Source of the DNA: Xenopus tropicalis
Lineage: Eukaryota; Chordata; Amphibia; Anura; Pipidae
DNA: 64,000 nt
Assembly: GCF_000004195.4 (NCBI RefSeq)
Contig: NC_030683.2
Location: forward strand, 80,864,910-80,928,909
Direction: 5' to 3'
Positions 45,701 to 55,313 of the stretch are shown one piece after another (the first letter of the stretch is position 1; each line of letters starts with the position of its first letter). The position numbers and the translations under genes were made by a program. The notes beneath the pieces were generated by a model that saw nothing but the letters and a program-made list of their open reading frames with translations, made no database searches and had not been told where the DNA came from.

Positions 45701-46558
45701 GAGTATGGCATACACAGACAGCATAGGACAGGCAGAGTGCTGCCTGTGTGTGCCATACTCTGCTTGCCCTATGCTGCTTGTGGGGGGTGAACCTGGCAGG
45801 GGTTTGTTGTGGGAGTTTGTTAGCAGTTGGAAATAGCCATTAAATGGTGTGTTATTATGTACTGAGGGTTGCTGTGCTATCCACAGGGGAGGAGGAGGTG
45901 CTACCACCATTGTGATAAAATAGGCGTGGTTCGAAGTGGGTGTGGTTTCAAAAAGGGGAGTGGCCAAAACTTGCTTCCATTAGCGGCCCTCCCCCATGTA
46001 TGCTAGAGAAATTCCGGCCCTCGGCACCGCAGAAGTTGGACAGCACTGTACTAGATGGTCTCTGACAATATGCCGAATACTGGCACCTTACTTACTGCGG
46101 GTGACAGCATGGGTCTTTTCATCCTCCTCGCTGTCCGCTCCTGAACACCACTCGTCTCCGCTATATGGCTGCTTTCGTTCCAAGACACAGCGACGCTTAC
46201 TACGGGAAGGCAACTCTCCTGGAAATTGACCAAGTGTAGTGGTCAAACCTCTATTCCACAGGCCTCTTGGTAGTATTTAAATACAGATGCTTATCTCACC
46301 TTTGGGGTGTTGCTCCAGAGGGGCGGGGCCTGTTTCTCCTTGCTCACCCACATCTCCAGCTGGATCTCTTTGCCCTTTAGCCTGGTTGGACCCCTGATTC
46401 TGTCCACTTATCAGACCTACTCCACTTGGAGAGGCATTATTGGCTTTGGGGCTAAGAAGCCCAGCCCCTTTGGTCCCCTGGTTCACATTTGGAGTCTGTG
46501 ACTTTACACCACTGCTGGAAACATTTCCATGATTGGCCACTTTGCTTTCAGGGTGCAT
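35867..46558 (-). CDS. bcl9l: BCL9L (B-cell CLL/lymphoma 9-like), seven coding exons
   Basis: Nuclear adaptor of the Wnt transcription complex, bridging beta-catenin to Pygopus. CDS = complement(join(35867-36756, 37301-37465, 40878-42999, 44453-44537, 44812-45016, 46096-46218, 46300-46558)). Phases agree throughout, giving 3849 nt and 1282 aa. Order: conserved KRRCVLERKQPYSGDEWCSG block near residue 100; HD1 (about 184-216, VYVFTTFLAN then AAEAVLQGRTDSILIYH), the Pygopus site; HD2 (334-359, LSKEQLEHRERSLQTLRDIE), the beta-catenin helix; HD3 (435-458, LTPEQAAWRKLQEEYYAEKR); Met/Asn/Gln/Pro-rich middle; C-terminal homology ending HLPF. Human BCL9L is about 1499 aa, and this protein is shorter mainly in low-complexity linkers. 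BCL9L is preferred over BCL9 from overall match and the CXCR5 neighbour. Tail-to-tail with cxcr5. Confidence 0.95.
36757..37300 (-). other. bcl9l: BCL9L intron 6
   Basis: GTAAGC to TTTCAG. No repeats recognised; the ORFs here are spurious. Confidence 0.6.
37301..37465 (-). CDS. bcl9l: BCL9L coding exon 6
   Basis: 165 bp. Acceptor TTTATTTATTTAG, donor GTAAGC. Encodes GLTSQNPLSLMMSQMSKYAM, PSSTPLYHNAIKTIATSDDE and LLPDRVLLPP, nearly invariant in BCL9 proteins. About 40 residues present before SQNPLSLMM in human BCL9L have no counterpart here, and no intermediate exon was found in the 3.4-kb intron. Confidence 0.93.
37951..38509. mobile_element. hAT-type element in BCL9L intron 5
   Basis: Starts CAGGGGTGCCCAACCACCGG and ends GTTTAGGGAATGCTA, the usual hAT end form. 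It is flanked by GTGTAAGA and GTGTAAGG (7 of 8 matching). No transposase is visible, so it is non-autonomous, 559 bp. Confidence 0.7.
39121..39560. mobile_element. T2-type MITE, near-complete palindrome, BCL9L intron 5
   Basis: TTAAAGGAAAAGTAACACTA at one end and its inverse TAGTGTTACTTTTCCTTTAA at the other. Pairing runs nearly the whole 440 bp, including GGAAGGAGCAGCATCCACTA with TAGTGGATGCTGCTCCTTCC around a centre near 39335. TTAA on both sides. Confidence 0.9.
39609..40210. mobile_element. T2-type MITE (602 bp), BCL9L intron 5
   Basis: Starts TTAAAGGAGAACTAAACTC and ends GCTTTAATTCTCTTTAA. A second, diverged copy lies at 52128-52715, sharing AGCAGCTGTTGAGAAGCTAA, GCACAGATCTTCC and ACATAATGTACAA. 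Confidence 0.8.
40285..40700. repeat. Unclassified repeat-like sequence, BCL9L intron 5
   Basis: A 109-aa minus-strand ORF is present but shows no BCL9L similarity, lacks splice context and resembles no family I know. AGCATTAAGGGGCACTCTC and TCCCTGGGGCACAAGTGCTT look like repeat DNA. Confidence 0.3.
40878..42999 (-). CDS. bcl9l: BCL9L coding exon 5 (HD2, HD3 and Met/Pro-rich region)
   Basis: 2122 bp, the large central exon. The apparent ORF extends to 43062, but the acceptor TTTAATTCAG ends at 43000, so coding starts VLTQKPSS. HD2 spans about 42672-42595. HD3 and the PPPPYHSKPG motif follow, then MNMSVNMNMNLNLQM and repeated LKSP motifs (LKSPLTPG, LKSPQVLGSS, RLKSPQM). The donor is GTAAGA at 40877, phase 1. 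Confidence 0.95.
43325..43860 (-). repeat. LTR-like repeat in BCL9L intron 4
   Basis: Contains TCCTGCTTTGATATCCTCGA, CTGACCCGGCTTGACC and CTGAACCGTGCTGCCTGAAC, a pyrimidine-rich pattern often seen in frog LTRs. No paired LTR, primer-binding site or internal coding region was found. Classification is tentative. Confidence 0.3.
44453..44537 (-). CDS. bcl9l: BCL9L coding exon 4 (end of HD1)
   Basis: 85 bp. Acceptor CCCTTTCAG, donor GTATGG. Encodes AAEAVLQGRTDSILIYHKQN then VPRRKLDE, the second half of HD1. Ends in phase 0. Almost identical to mammalian BCL9/BCL9L over this stretch. Confidence 0.93.
44538..44811 (-). other. bcl9l: BCL9L intron 3
   Basis: Short intron (GTGAGT to TTTCAG), no repeats recognised. 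Confidence 0.7.
44812..45016 (-). CDS. bcl9l: BCL9L coding exon 3 (start of HD1)
   Basis: Acceptor CTCTCTGTCTTAG, donor GTGAGT. Encodes NCSAGESVMSTPTLPG, a Ser/Gly-rich linker and SQCVYVFTTFLAN, the first half of the Pygopus-binding HD1. The split Asn codon with exon 2 confirms the phase. Confidence 0.93.
45430..46065. repeat. Interspersed repeat with internal tandem units, BCL9L intron 2
   Basis: CACCTCAG(A/G)TT(C/T)AGGCTGTAAT occurs twice, and CTGCCTGTGTGT / ACACACAGGCAG form inverted pairs (45640-45760). The right part has GGCGTGGTTCGAAGTGGG, GTGTGGTTTC and GAAGTTGGACAGCACTG. It has the look of a non-autonomous DNA element with an internal array. Family not assigned. Confidence 0.45.
46096..46218 (-). 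CDS. bcl9l: BCL9L coding exon 2
   Basis: 123 bp. Acceptor AATTTCCAG and a perfect GTAAGT donor (46095-46090). Encodes ELPSRSKRRCVLERK, QPYSGDEWCSG and an acidic ADSEEDE run. The basic RSKRR is a likely nuclear localisation signal. Phase 1 at both ends. Confidence 0.93.
46300..46558 (-). CDS. bcl9l: BCL9L coding exon 1
   Basis: Starts MHPESKVANHGN (human has MHPENKLTNHGK at the matching place) and runs to LEQHPKG, with donor GTGAG at 46299. The exon itself probably begins at 46606 after TTTTTGTCCTAG. An in-frame TGA lies between that acceptor and the ATG, so the human N-terminal extension is not encoded here. Ends in phase 1. Confidence 0.85.
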
Positions 46559-46606
46559 CGGACTAAGCGTAGCAAGATATGGTGACAGGGGAAGGAATCA
46601 GAGAAC

Positions 46607-46915
46607 CTAGGACAAAAACATAGTTCAAAAAAGGTCAATTGAGACTGAGAAAACAGTATAACTACCAAATAAAATGGCTACAATGTGAATAAGAAGGCTG
46701 TACACACAGGTAATGTTGGAAGAGTATCAGAAATATGATATTTCATATATTTTATGGAATACATATTAACATTATTTTTCATAATTCACTAAAGGACAAC
46801 TGAAGGACAACTAGAGCATGGCCTAAATGTTTTCTATATATATATCTGAAAGGAAACAACTGGTAAAACAATAAGATATAATTAAAGGCAACAACGGTAA
46901 CATTAATAATATATA
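46607..46915 (-). other. bcl9l: 5' intron of BCL9L, nothing recognised
   Basis: Immediately upstream of the acceptor of the first coding exon. The 5' UTR exon(s) must lie further right but were not identified. Confidence 0.4.
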
Positions 46916-47132
46916 CAGTGGCTTGCAAAATTATTCGGCCCCCTTGAACTTTTCCACATTTTGTCACATTACAGCCACAAACATGAATCAATTTTATTGG
47001 AATTCCACGTGAAAGACCAATACAAAGTGGTGTACACGTGAGTAGTGAAACGAAAATCATACATGATTCCAAACATTTTTTACAAATAGATAACTGCAAA
47101 GTGGGGTGTGCGTAATTATTGAGCCCCCTGAG

Positions 47133-48470
47133 TCAATATTTTGTAGAACCACCTTTTGCTGCAATTACAGCTGCCAGGCTTTTAGGGTATGTCTCTACCA
47201 GCTTTGCACATCTAGAGACTGAAATCCTTGCCCATTCTTCTTTGCAAAACAGCTCCAGCTCAGTCAGATTAGATGGACAGCGTTTGTGAACAGCAGTTTT
47301 CAGATCTTGCCACAGATTCTTGATTGGATTTAGATTTGGACTTTGACTGGGCCATTCTAACACATGGATATGTTTTGTTTTAAACCGTTCCATTGTTGCC
47401 CTGGCTTTATGTTTAGGGCTCTGGCACACGGGGAGATTAGTTGCCCGCGGCAAAACTCCCTGTTCGCGGGCGACTAATCTCCCCGAGTTGCCTACCCCTG
47501 CCATCCCACCAGCGAACATGTAAGTCGCCGGTGGGATGGCAGATGCGGCGGGGCGATTTCAGGAAATTGCCTAAAAAGACTCGCGAGTCTTTTTCGGCGA
47601 TTTGCGCGAAATCGCGCCGCCGCGTCTGCCATCCCGCCGGCGACTTACATGTTCGCTGGTGGGATGGCAGGGGGAAGGCAACTCGGGGAGATTAGTCGCC
47701 CGCGAACAGGGAGTTTTGCCGCGGGCAACTAATCTCCCCGTGTGCCAGAGCCCTTAGGGTCGTTGTCCTGCTGGAAGGTGAACCTCCGCCCCAGTCTCAA
47801 GTCTTTTGCAGACTCCAAGTGGTTTTCTTCCAAGATTGCCCTGTATTTGGCTCCATCCATCTTCCCATCAACTCTGACCAGCTTCCCTGTCCCTGCTGAA
47901 GAGAAGCACCCCCAGAGCATGATGCTGCCACCACCATATTTGACAATGGGGATGGTGTATTCAGAGTGATGTGCAGTGTTAGTTTTCCGCCACACATAGC
48001 GTTTTGCATTTTGGTCTCATCTGACCAGAGCACCTTCTTCCACATGTTTGCTGTGTCCCCCACATGGCTTGTGGCAAACTGCAAACGGGACTTCTTATGG
48101 TTTTCTGTTAACAATGGCTTTCTTCTTGCCACTCTTCCATAAAGGCCAACTTTGTGCAGTGCACGACTAATAGTTGTCCTATGGACAGATTCCCCCACCT
48201 GAGCTGTAGATCTCTGCAGCTCGTCCAGAGTCACCATGGGCCTCTTGGCTGCATTTCTGATCAGCGCTCTCCTTGTTCGGCCTGTGAGTTTAGGTGGACG
48301 GCCTTGTCTTGGTAGGTTTACAGTTGTGCCATACTCCATTTCTGAATGATCGCTTGAACAGTGCTCCGTGGGATGTTCAAGGCTTTGGAAATCTTTTTGT
48401 AGCCTAAGCCTGCTTTAAATTTCTCAATAACTTTATCCCTGACCTGTCTGGTGTGTTCTTTGGACTTCAT
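47133..48470 (-). pseudogene. Tc1 transposase, broken by two deletions and a MITE
   Basis: Start codon at 48470 and stop near 47133. Relative to copy 1 it has a 4-bp deletion after GCCATACTCC (frameshift), a 19-bp deletion removing GCCAAAAAGTTCCATTTTG near 48017 (second frameshift) and the MITE at 47416-47753. It keeps Arg where copy 1 has the nonsense codon, and QQDND. Confidence 0.9.
47416..47753. mobile_element. Harbinger-type MITE nested in the Tc1 element
   Basis: Ends GGGCTCTGGCACACGGGG and CCCCGTGTGCCAGAGCCC. The TTA at 47413-47415 is duplicated at 47754-47756 while copy 1 of the Tc1 shows the empty site (TTTAGGGTCC). A 3-bp TWA duplication fits PIF/Harbinger. The element is almost one long palindrome, centred near AAAAAGACTCGCGAGTCTTT (47572). 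Rich in CG. Confidence 0.9.
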
Positions 48471-48839
48471 GGTGTTGTTGCTCCCAATATTCTCTTAGAC
48501 AACCTCTGAGGCCGTCACAGAGCAGCTGTATTTGTACTGACATTAGATTACACACAGGTGCACTCTATTTAGTCATTAGCACTCATCAGACAATGTCTAT
48601 GGGCAACTGACTGCACTCAGACCAAAGGGGGCTGAATAATTACGCACACCCCACTTTGCAGTTATTTATTTGTAACAAATGTTTGGAATCATGTATGATT
48701 TTCGTTCCACTTCTCACGCGTACACCACTTTGTATTGGTCTTTCACGTGGAAATCCAATAAAATTGATTCATGTTTGTGGCTGTAATGTGACAAAATGTG
48801 GAAAAGTTCAAGGGGGCCGAATACTTTTGCAAGCCACTG

Positions 48840-50208
48840 TATAATTTTTTTTCTTCTTTTTTTAAGAAAATAATAGATATGTGGAATAGCCTTACAGGAG
48901 GTGTAGTGGACACTGCTTTCTCCTGTTTTTCTACTTATCTCCACTGGGCAGTATAAAACCTGGGGCAGTTTCCAACACAGCAGGATGCTAGTACAGTAAG
49001 CTTCTTAGAAACCTGTTTACAAACATGTCTTTTAACTAGGACATTTGTCTGATAATATAGAATTTGTATTTTATTATACACCAAATCCATATTTTTGGCC
49101 TAATGTTGATCTGAATTCAAATCACAATTTTCATATTCAGATTTGAGATAAATTAAAAACTATACAGCCAGTGGAGCAAAAGTTTTGCGTTCAATTGTTT
49201 AGGTCACAGCAGCTGTGGTTGCAATAACAGGCATTGCGTCGGTCTGTGTGCAGACACATGGAGGGAGCAGATTTTGGCACAGAAATAAATGATTATGCAT
49301 TTTTGTGCAGAAATCTGCTCCATCTGTCTGCACACAAGCTAATGCAAAGTATTTGCAACAGGCCCTATACAGATTCCTCAGTGTGAAGCTGCTGAACTTG
49401 AACATAAAAAGGAAAGCGTAATAAGCCAAAGGACTGTCACCATCATCATGGGAGGCAAAAAAAAGCAAGGACAAAGTAAAAAGTTATACAGGAGAGGAAA
49501 GGTACTGGTACCAAAAGGATAGAGGAGAAACTTAAAAGGGAACTATCATGAGATTAAGAAACTTTTTAAGTATCACTTAGAAATGTTGTACTGTTTCTGG
49601 GTGTTACACTTCACTACCCACCACACTATTTGTCTCTCTTCATGCAGCTGTGTAGTTTTCTTTTTAAAATTCAATAGGTAACCCTAACAAATAAAACAAA
49701 CTCATTTTTAAGTGATATATATATATATATGTTTGGTTTGTAAAAAATGGGCCACAATGAGCACTGACTATATATATATATTCGTGAGCAATCACTATGA
49801 CAATGGTTGCACTACTTGCTTTATCTTCAGTGGGAGTGGTTAAAGGGGGCATGCCAAAAAGTAGGCTTGGCCTGCAAAATCTTTGCACCTCTATCCCCCC
49901 CCCCCCCACAATTTTACTTTGAAAATATGATAACCTTATTATACATAAAAGTTCAATAGATTATCCCTTAAGTGTTTCTTTAAGATTGCTTCATGGGTTT
50001 CTTATATGTTATATTCACATGCCGAGACAGTCATAAATGCTAAAAGGAGCTCAGTCATTCTGTAGGAAATATAAACAGGATATGTTCAGGGATTTAGGGT
50101 TGGACAGTATATTTACCTTAAGCTACAGCCTTTGGATGATGTGTAACCAGAAACTGTCTGATAAAATAACATAGTATATATTACGTGCTGTGTCCAACTG
50201 TTATTTAG
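48840..50208. other. Upstream of BCL9L, no gene recognised
   Basis: Contains short (AT)n tracts (49716-49730, 49771-49780) and a C-run (49896-49908). ORFs are unrecognised. Confidence 0.4.
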
Positions 50209-50483
50209 TAGTAATGCACTGAATCCACTATTTTGGGATTCGAACTCCAAATCCTTTGTGAAAGATTTTGGCAAATACCGAACTGAATCTGAAGCCTAAT
50301 TAGGCACGAAAGGTGTAAGAAGAATTGCTAGCTCAGCCCATGGTGAAAAATTTTCAACTGCTCCGATTATGTGGCGAAATCACATGATTTTAAGGATTCA
50401 GATTTGGTTCGGCCAGAATCCTGCCGAAAAAGGCCAAATCTTGGCTGAATCCTGAGCCGAATCCTGCATTCGGTGCATCCCTA
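50209..50483. mobile_element. hAT MITE, decayed copy of the TAGGGATGCACC family
   Basis: Left end TAGTAATGCACTGAATCC (mutated) and right end CATTCGGTGCATCCCTA. Flanks TTATTTAG and TTATTTGA match at 6 of 8 positions. The interior has repeated GGATTC/GAATCC motifs. Older than the copy at 7605-7868. Confidence 0.75.
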
Positions 50484-52127
50484 TTATTTGATAATCACAC
50501 ATTTTGACTTAAATTCGGTGGTGGTGCTGTCTTTAACTGAATCCTACACTTTAACAGATGAAAAGTAATTCTGAGCATCTTTCTGATACACATTAAAAAT
50601 TTGAAAAAATTTGTAAATATAATTGTTATTATAAGGTAATATATGCGTGACTGTTCACATTTTCTGCACCAGACTGAATCCTGAAACAATGTAGCAAATC
50701 GGCAGATTAACAGATCTGGAGAAAAACTGAAATTCTGAAATACATTGTTTTATATCTAGAGAATAGAAAGGGATTAAAAAATACTGCATTCAATTGCAAT
50801 AACATTTATAAATGAAACATCATTTAAGAATGGAATGTGTTGCTTAAATGTACATTCAATATGCAAAAAGCCGTTTTTGGGTGAAGGAGCCCTTTAAACT
50901 TTATGAGATGAGTGTATAATAAAGATTTTTTTCTTTTTTAACTTTTTAAAAGGCCTGTCTTTTGAATTTTCAGAGTGCCCCCCTATTTTCTTTTTTTGTT
51001 CCTGTGTCAATGGTTTGTTCGTTCCCTTGAGCGGAGGGTTTGCGTTGGAGCACCTGGATTATCCTTTTTACTCTGGTGAGTTTTCTATAGAGCAGGGATG
51101 CTAAATTGCTAGACATAAGTACGTGTTTTGAAGGAGCCCTTTACCCTTACAGTTGAAATTTTGTGGTGCAATTGGCACTCTAGAAGAAGGCTACATAAAT
51201 TAATGTCATATGAAGTATTTACAGAGATGGTATAGAGCACACTAGGCATAGCACATACAGTATCCTTTAAAATGGACATTTTAGGTAGCACAACTTTGTG
51301 ATATGACATAAAAAAATAATGCAAACCTATAGTCAGTTGGAGGCATTAAGTAGTCATTTTTTTTATTTATTCCTTTTTATTGTTAATGAGCAGACAAGAC
51401 AGCAGACAATGTGCTACTCTGCATACAGATGTGCTATGCAATGCCTGCTATCTCCTCCCCCCTAGTTATGTTGCCTTTTATTCCCTTCATCTTCTCGTTC
51501 TGCCTCCCTGCTTTGTAGAAAGAAGAGGAACTGCAGGTAAATCTGCCAGCGATTAGCAAAGATCCTTCGTTGTGCACAGAAGGGAAAATGGAGCTTCAAT
51601 GAAGAAGCTGAAGAAATGAATGATATAAATATGCCGGTAGACAGAAATTTGCTGGCAGACAGTAAAGAAAAGTGACAAGAGGCAGCAATATGACTTAGCA
51701 GGGAGAAGAAGAAAGGCAGTACTGCCAGGGGCTGCACCACCTTTGTAGGTAGCTGGGGGGGGAGGGGTGTTACTGAACACCCGTGGAACACAAAAAGGAG
51801 AAGCATATTTAGGACTGGAAAGAAACATATTAACTTGCTCTGCAGAAACAACCTGGAGCTCTAGAGCCTCACTGACACTGATAAATATGTCTTGTACACC
51901 CGCCCTGCTCTTAGTCACTCTGCCTGGGTTACTGCACACAGCCATTCTAAACACCATGGGGATCCACTCAGCCCACAGGATCAGAACCCTTGTCACCCAC
52001 AATGCTGTCATACACGCTTAGCACTCTCACACATATTGGTTTCTATTGTGTTATTTCAGATACACCCAGAGCTTTGCATATTTCCATGTAGAGTTCTTCC
52101 ACACAGAGCTTTCTACTTCACATACAG
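50484..52127. other. Upstream of BCL9L, no gene supported
   Basis: ORFs of 129 and 152 aa on the minus strand at 51462-52011 overlap in different frames and match nothing recognised. A 5' UTR exon of BCL9L could lie here but no evidence selects one. Confidence 0.35.
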
Positions 52128-52715
52128 CTTCAAGGAGAACAAAATGAATATTTTGGCATGAAATGCCATATTTTATATACTGAACTTGTTGCACTAGCCT
52201 AAAGGTTTGGCACCTCTATAACAGCAGTAATCCAATCCTTCAAAGTTGTCACAGGAACTCCCCATCTTGGAATTTGTTAGGCTGTCATTGACACTCACCT
52301 GCTGAATGTGCTCTGGGCAGCTGTTGAGAAGCTAAGCTTAGGGGTCCTCGCAAATTATCAGGCAAAAATATCAGGCTATAAGGCTAATTAATACATTTTT
52401 CTGCTAACTGCATTGGTTTCAGAGCAGCAATATATCAATGATCTGAATTAATTACTAATCATCTTTATATCATGAGAATTATATTCTATAAACAAAGTAT
52501 ATTGTGAGTTGGTCCCTAAGCTCATTAACTAAAATCAGCACAGAGCATGTTTAGGGAATCAGCAGAAAAGAAGATGGGGGCTATTGAGGCTTCTTTGGAG
52601 GCACAGATCTTCCTCGCTAAAGGACTGTAGTCACATTGGGCTGATACAGAAGCCCAAAACATAATGTACAACATTTCTGTACTACTTCTTTAGTTAAGCT
52701 TTAGTTATCCTTTAA
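52128..52715. mobile_element. T2-type MITE, diverged copy of 39609-40210
   Basis: CAAGGAGAACAAAATGAATA to TTTAGTTATCCTTTAA. The left TTAA is mutated. Shares AGCAGCTGTTGAGAAGCTAA, GTATATTGTGAGT and AACATAATGTACAA with the other copy. Confidence 0.75.
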
Positions 52716-54364
52716 AACTTGTCATTGTAGTCTTACTGCCAATCACATAAACACCCCTACGCTCTGCATGTCACAAATGTACACTGCCCAAGATATCAAA
52801 AAAGCATGGTTGCTGAAAATTATATAAGCAAACTGGCTAACACATGAAAACATGAAAAAGTGAAAAAGCTATGCCAATGTTTTAGCTAGAAAAGAAGATA
52901 CTTATGGCAGCCCTCGGCATGTGATTGACGGTGCCCCAATGATTGCCAATTTATAAAGTTGGGATACCGCGTAAAATGCAATCTGTAAAAGGTTTATAGA
53001 ATTTTTTGGTACTGCATGCTAAAGTCTTTAGGGCTAAGTCATTTAAGGCTACAGATAAAGCTGGCATACAGAGAAAATCTTTTTCCCAAATGGAAGTCAA
53101 TGTTGCTGCTGGCCATATGATCTATTGTGCCGGCTTCATCTGGGAATATATGTCACAGCTTAATTGCTGTGTGCCAGAATAGGAGCTCAGTCACACAAGG
53201 TTTGTACAGGTACTACTTGCTATTCTGTACATCAGCACCCTCACTGTTATTATGCTGGCACTGACAGTGTGCCAAGGACATTATAGAAAACTTAATAGTA
53301 TAGTATATATTTGTATATTTTTGTCACTAATACCATGATATATAGAGGGTACAATGACAGGGATTATTTGCTTTGCTGGTTTATTAAACTGACACAATAA
53401 AAAAAAGCCCTAGTACACTGTATTAGTAGTTAAGACTAGTCATCTGCCTCTGAGTAATGATACAAAGGACATATCCTCAAAATACTCTACAACGTTTCAG
53501 GCTTAGGGATATGCCACATTCCAAATAAATAGTTGTCTGCTTCTCTACACCTATGTTTTGTAGGCAGATGGAGAAAGTAGCCTGTGGAAAAACACAAGCC
53601 GAGATCAGCCCCTCCACTGACACCAGCCTGCTATCTTGCCTGCACCCGTGAGCACTGGCGCCACCTGGGTGCAGGCACACACAGCATATTTACAGCAGGC
53701 AATGGCAAAAAGTGACACTGCAAAGCACATAATGATTTCTGAACTATAGTAACCTTTTAACTAAGAAGGCGGCTTGTAGACCAGCAGTTGGTTTATAAAA
53801 AGATTAAGGTCATAAGGAATGTTTTAAAAAATCAAGGACACTAATAAATGCTGTTTCTTGAGCTGCAGGGCTGCATTTTATTTCAGTGCAACCAGTTCAG
53901 ATATTGTAAATGGGTTTCCTAGATGTTTCCCTGGTTTTTACATGATCTACTAACCTTAACCTACTGTAAAATACTATGATATAGAGGGTTACAGAAACAA
54001 AGTTCTAATAGTCTGTGAAGTAAGGGTTGTTTTTGCATAAGGGGTGGAGTACACTGCATGTGCAGCGTCTGTATAGGAACATTTTCTCCAGACTTTGGGA
54101 TGCAACTTGACTGCAGCAGGACAACTCTCCAGAACTTCCCTGGAGTCTACAGCTGCGGTAAGAAGACTCTCTCCAATATCTGGTTGGATGTGCTGATTGA
54201 AATCTATATATATTAAGTATTGTTAAGGTGGCCCTACAATTAAACATCCTCTCATTTGGCAAGGTGGCCAGACAAGCAGATCATTTCCCAATATGTCCAC
54301 CTTAAGGTGGGCAACACTGGATTCAATCAGTCATTTGGCCCGAATGCCAAACAATCAAATCCCA
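52716..54364. other. Upstream of BCL9L, no gene recognised
   Basis: No supported gene. Only unclassified sequence is seen, with short ORFs. Confidence 0.35.
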
Positions 54365-54779
54365 TTAAAGGAACAGTAAAAAAAAAATAAAAAAATTAAA
54401 GTATATAAAATTAATTACAATATAACGTACTGCTGCCTTGCACTGGTACAACTGGTGTGTTTGCCTCAGACAGACTACTATAGTTTATATAAACAAATCC
54501 ATGGGGGCAGCCATTCAAAGGAGAAAAGGCACAGGTTACTAAGAAATAAGAGATAAAGCCCCATTATATTCTACAGAGCTAATCTGTTATCTGCTATGTC
54601 ACCTGTGCCTTTTCTCCTTTTTGCAACTTGAATGGCTGCCCCCATAGCTACACAGCAGCTTGTTTATATAAACTACAGTAGCATTTCTGTAGTAAACACA
54701 CCAGTGTTACCACGGCAGAGCAACAGTACATTATATTTTAGTTACTTTATAACACTATAAATTTTAGTGTTACTGTTAA
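54365..54779. mobile_element. T2-type MITE (copy A of CATGGGGGCAGCCATT family)
   Basis: Starts TTAAAGGAACAGTAA. The arms ATGGGGGCAGCCATTCAA and AATGGCTGCCCCCAT, and AGAAAAGGCACAGGTTAC with CACCTGTGCCTTTTCT, form a long palindrome. The right terminus is shortened: TGTTACTGT runs straight into TTAAGCTGGCC of the next element at 54776. Confidence 0.8.
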
Positions 54780-55313
54780 GCTGGCCATACACACTGTAAG
54801 GAGGCCCGGGCGCCTAGGGACAGTGTGCGCCTACGTGGGGACCAGCGCGCCCGGGCCTCCTTACACACACACCGATAATATTGTACGAAAACTCGTTTCG
54901 CACGATATTCGGTGCGTGTATGGAAACTCGGCGAGGTGACCGATATCGCAGAAGGCTGCAAATATCGGTCAACTCACCGATCTGGCGGGTTAAAAGATTT
55001 TGATCAGGTGCCATTGAAAGTGCCCAAGCAAAATCTATGTTCAGGGCTGAATCAGCAGAAGGAGGTAGAAATCCTATTGGTTCTACCTCCATATCTGATG
55101 ATTCAGCCCTGAACGTCAGTGGAGTGTTGGAACGATGGGAGCCAATGCACTCCTAGCCCTGATAAGATTTTTAAACCTGCCCAATCAACATCTGAGTGAT
55201 TTATAGCCAGGAATCAGTCATGTAGGCTCAATCAAGGGCCCCATAGATGGACCAAAAGGCTGCCAACTTGGTACGTCGGCAGCTTTTATCAGTCCATGTA
55301 TGGCCACCTTTAA
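54776..55313. mobile_element. MITE with TTAAGCTGGCCATACAC ends, copy 3
   Basis: TTAA at both ends (54776-54779, 55310-55313) with terminal TTAAGCTGGCCATACACAC and ATGTATGGCCACCTTTAA. The interior has ATATTCGGTGCGTGTATGG, GTTCAGGGCTGAATCAGCAG and its inverse. A 71-bp GC-rich hairpin is inserted near the left end (54795-54865). Confidence 0.75.
54795..54865. repeat. GC-rich 19-bp-arm hairpin insertion
   Basis: TGTAAGGAGGCCCGGGCGC (54795-54813) and GCGCCCGGGCCTCCTTACA (54847-54865) are perfect complements around a 33-base loop. Other copies of the host MITE lack this stretch. Confidence 0.85.

Larger units (their letters stand above)
46916..48839 (-). mobile_element. Tc1/mariner transposon, copy 2, split by a MITE
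   Basis: Same family as 28971-30537. Ends CAGTGGCTTGCAAAA (46916) and TTTTGCAAGCCACTG (48839) with TA on both sides. It totals 1924 bp including a 338-bp MITE and one extra TTA. It retains the 42-bp stretch missing from the right repeat of copy 1. Confidence 0.93.

Noticed and set aside
47441..47695. 84-aa ORF within the Harbinger-type MITE
   Set aside because: Lies inside a palindromic non-coding MITE and reads its inverted repeats.
51462..52011. 129-152 aa minus-strand ORFs as an upstream BCL9L exon or separate gene
   Set aside because: Two overlapping frames, no recognisable motif, no clear splice sites, no match to the human BCL9L N-terminus.
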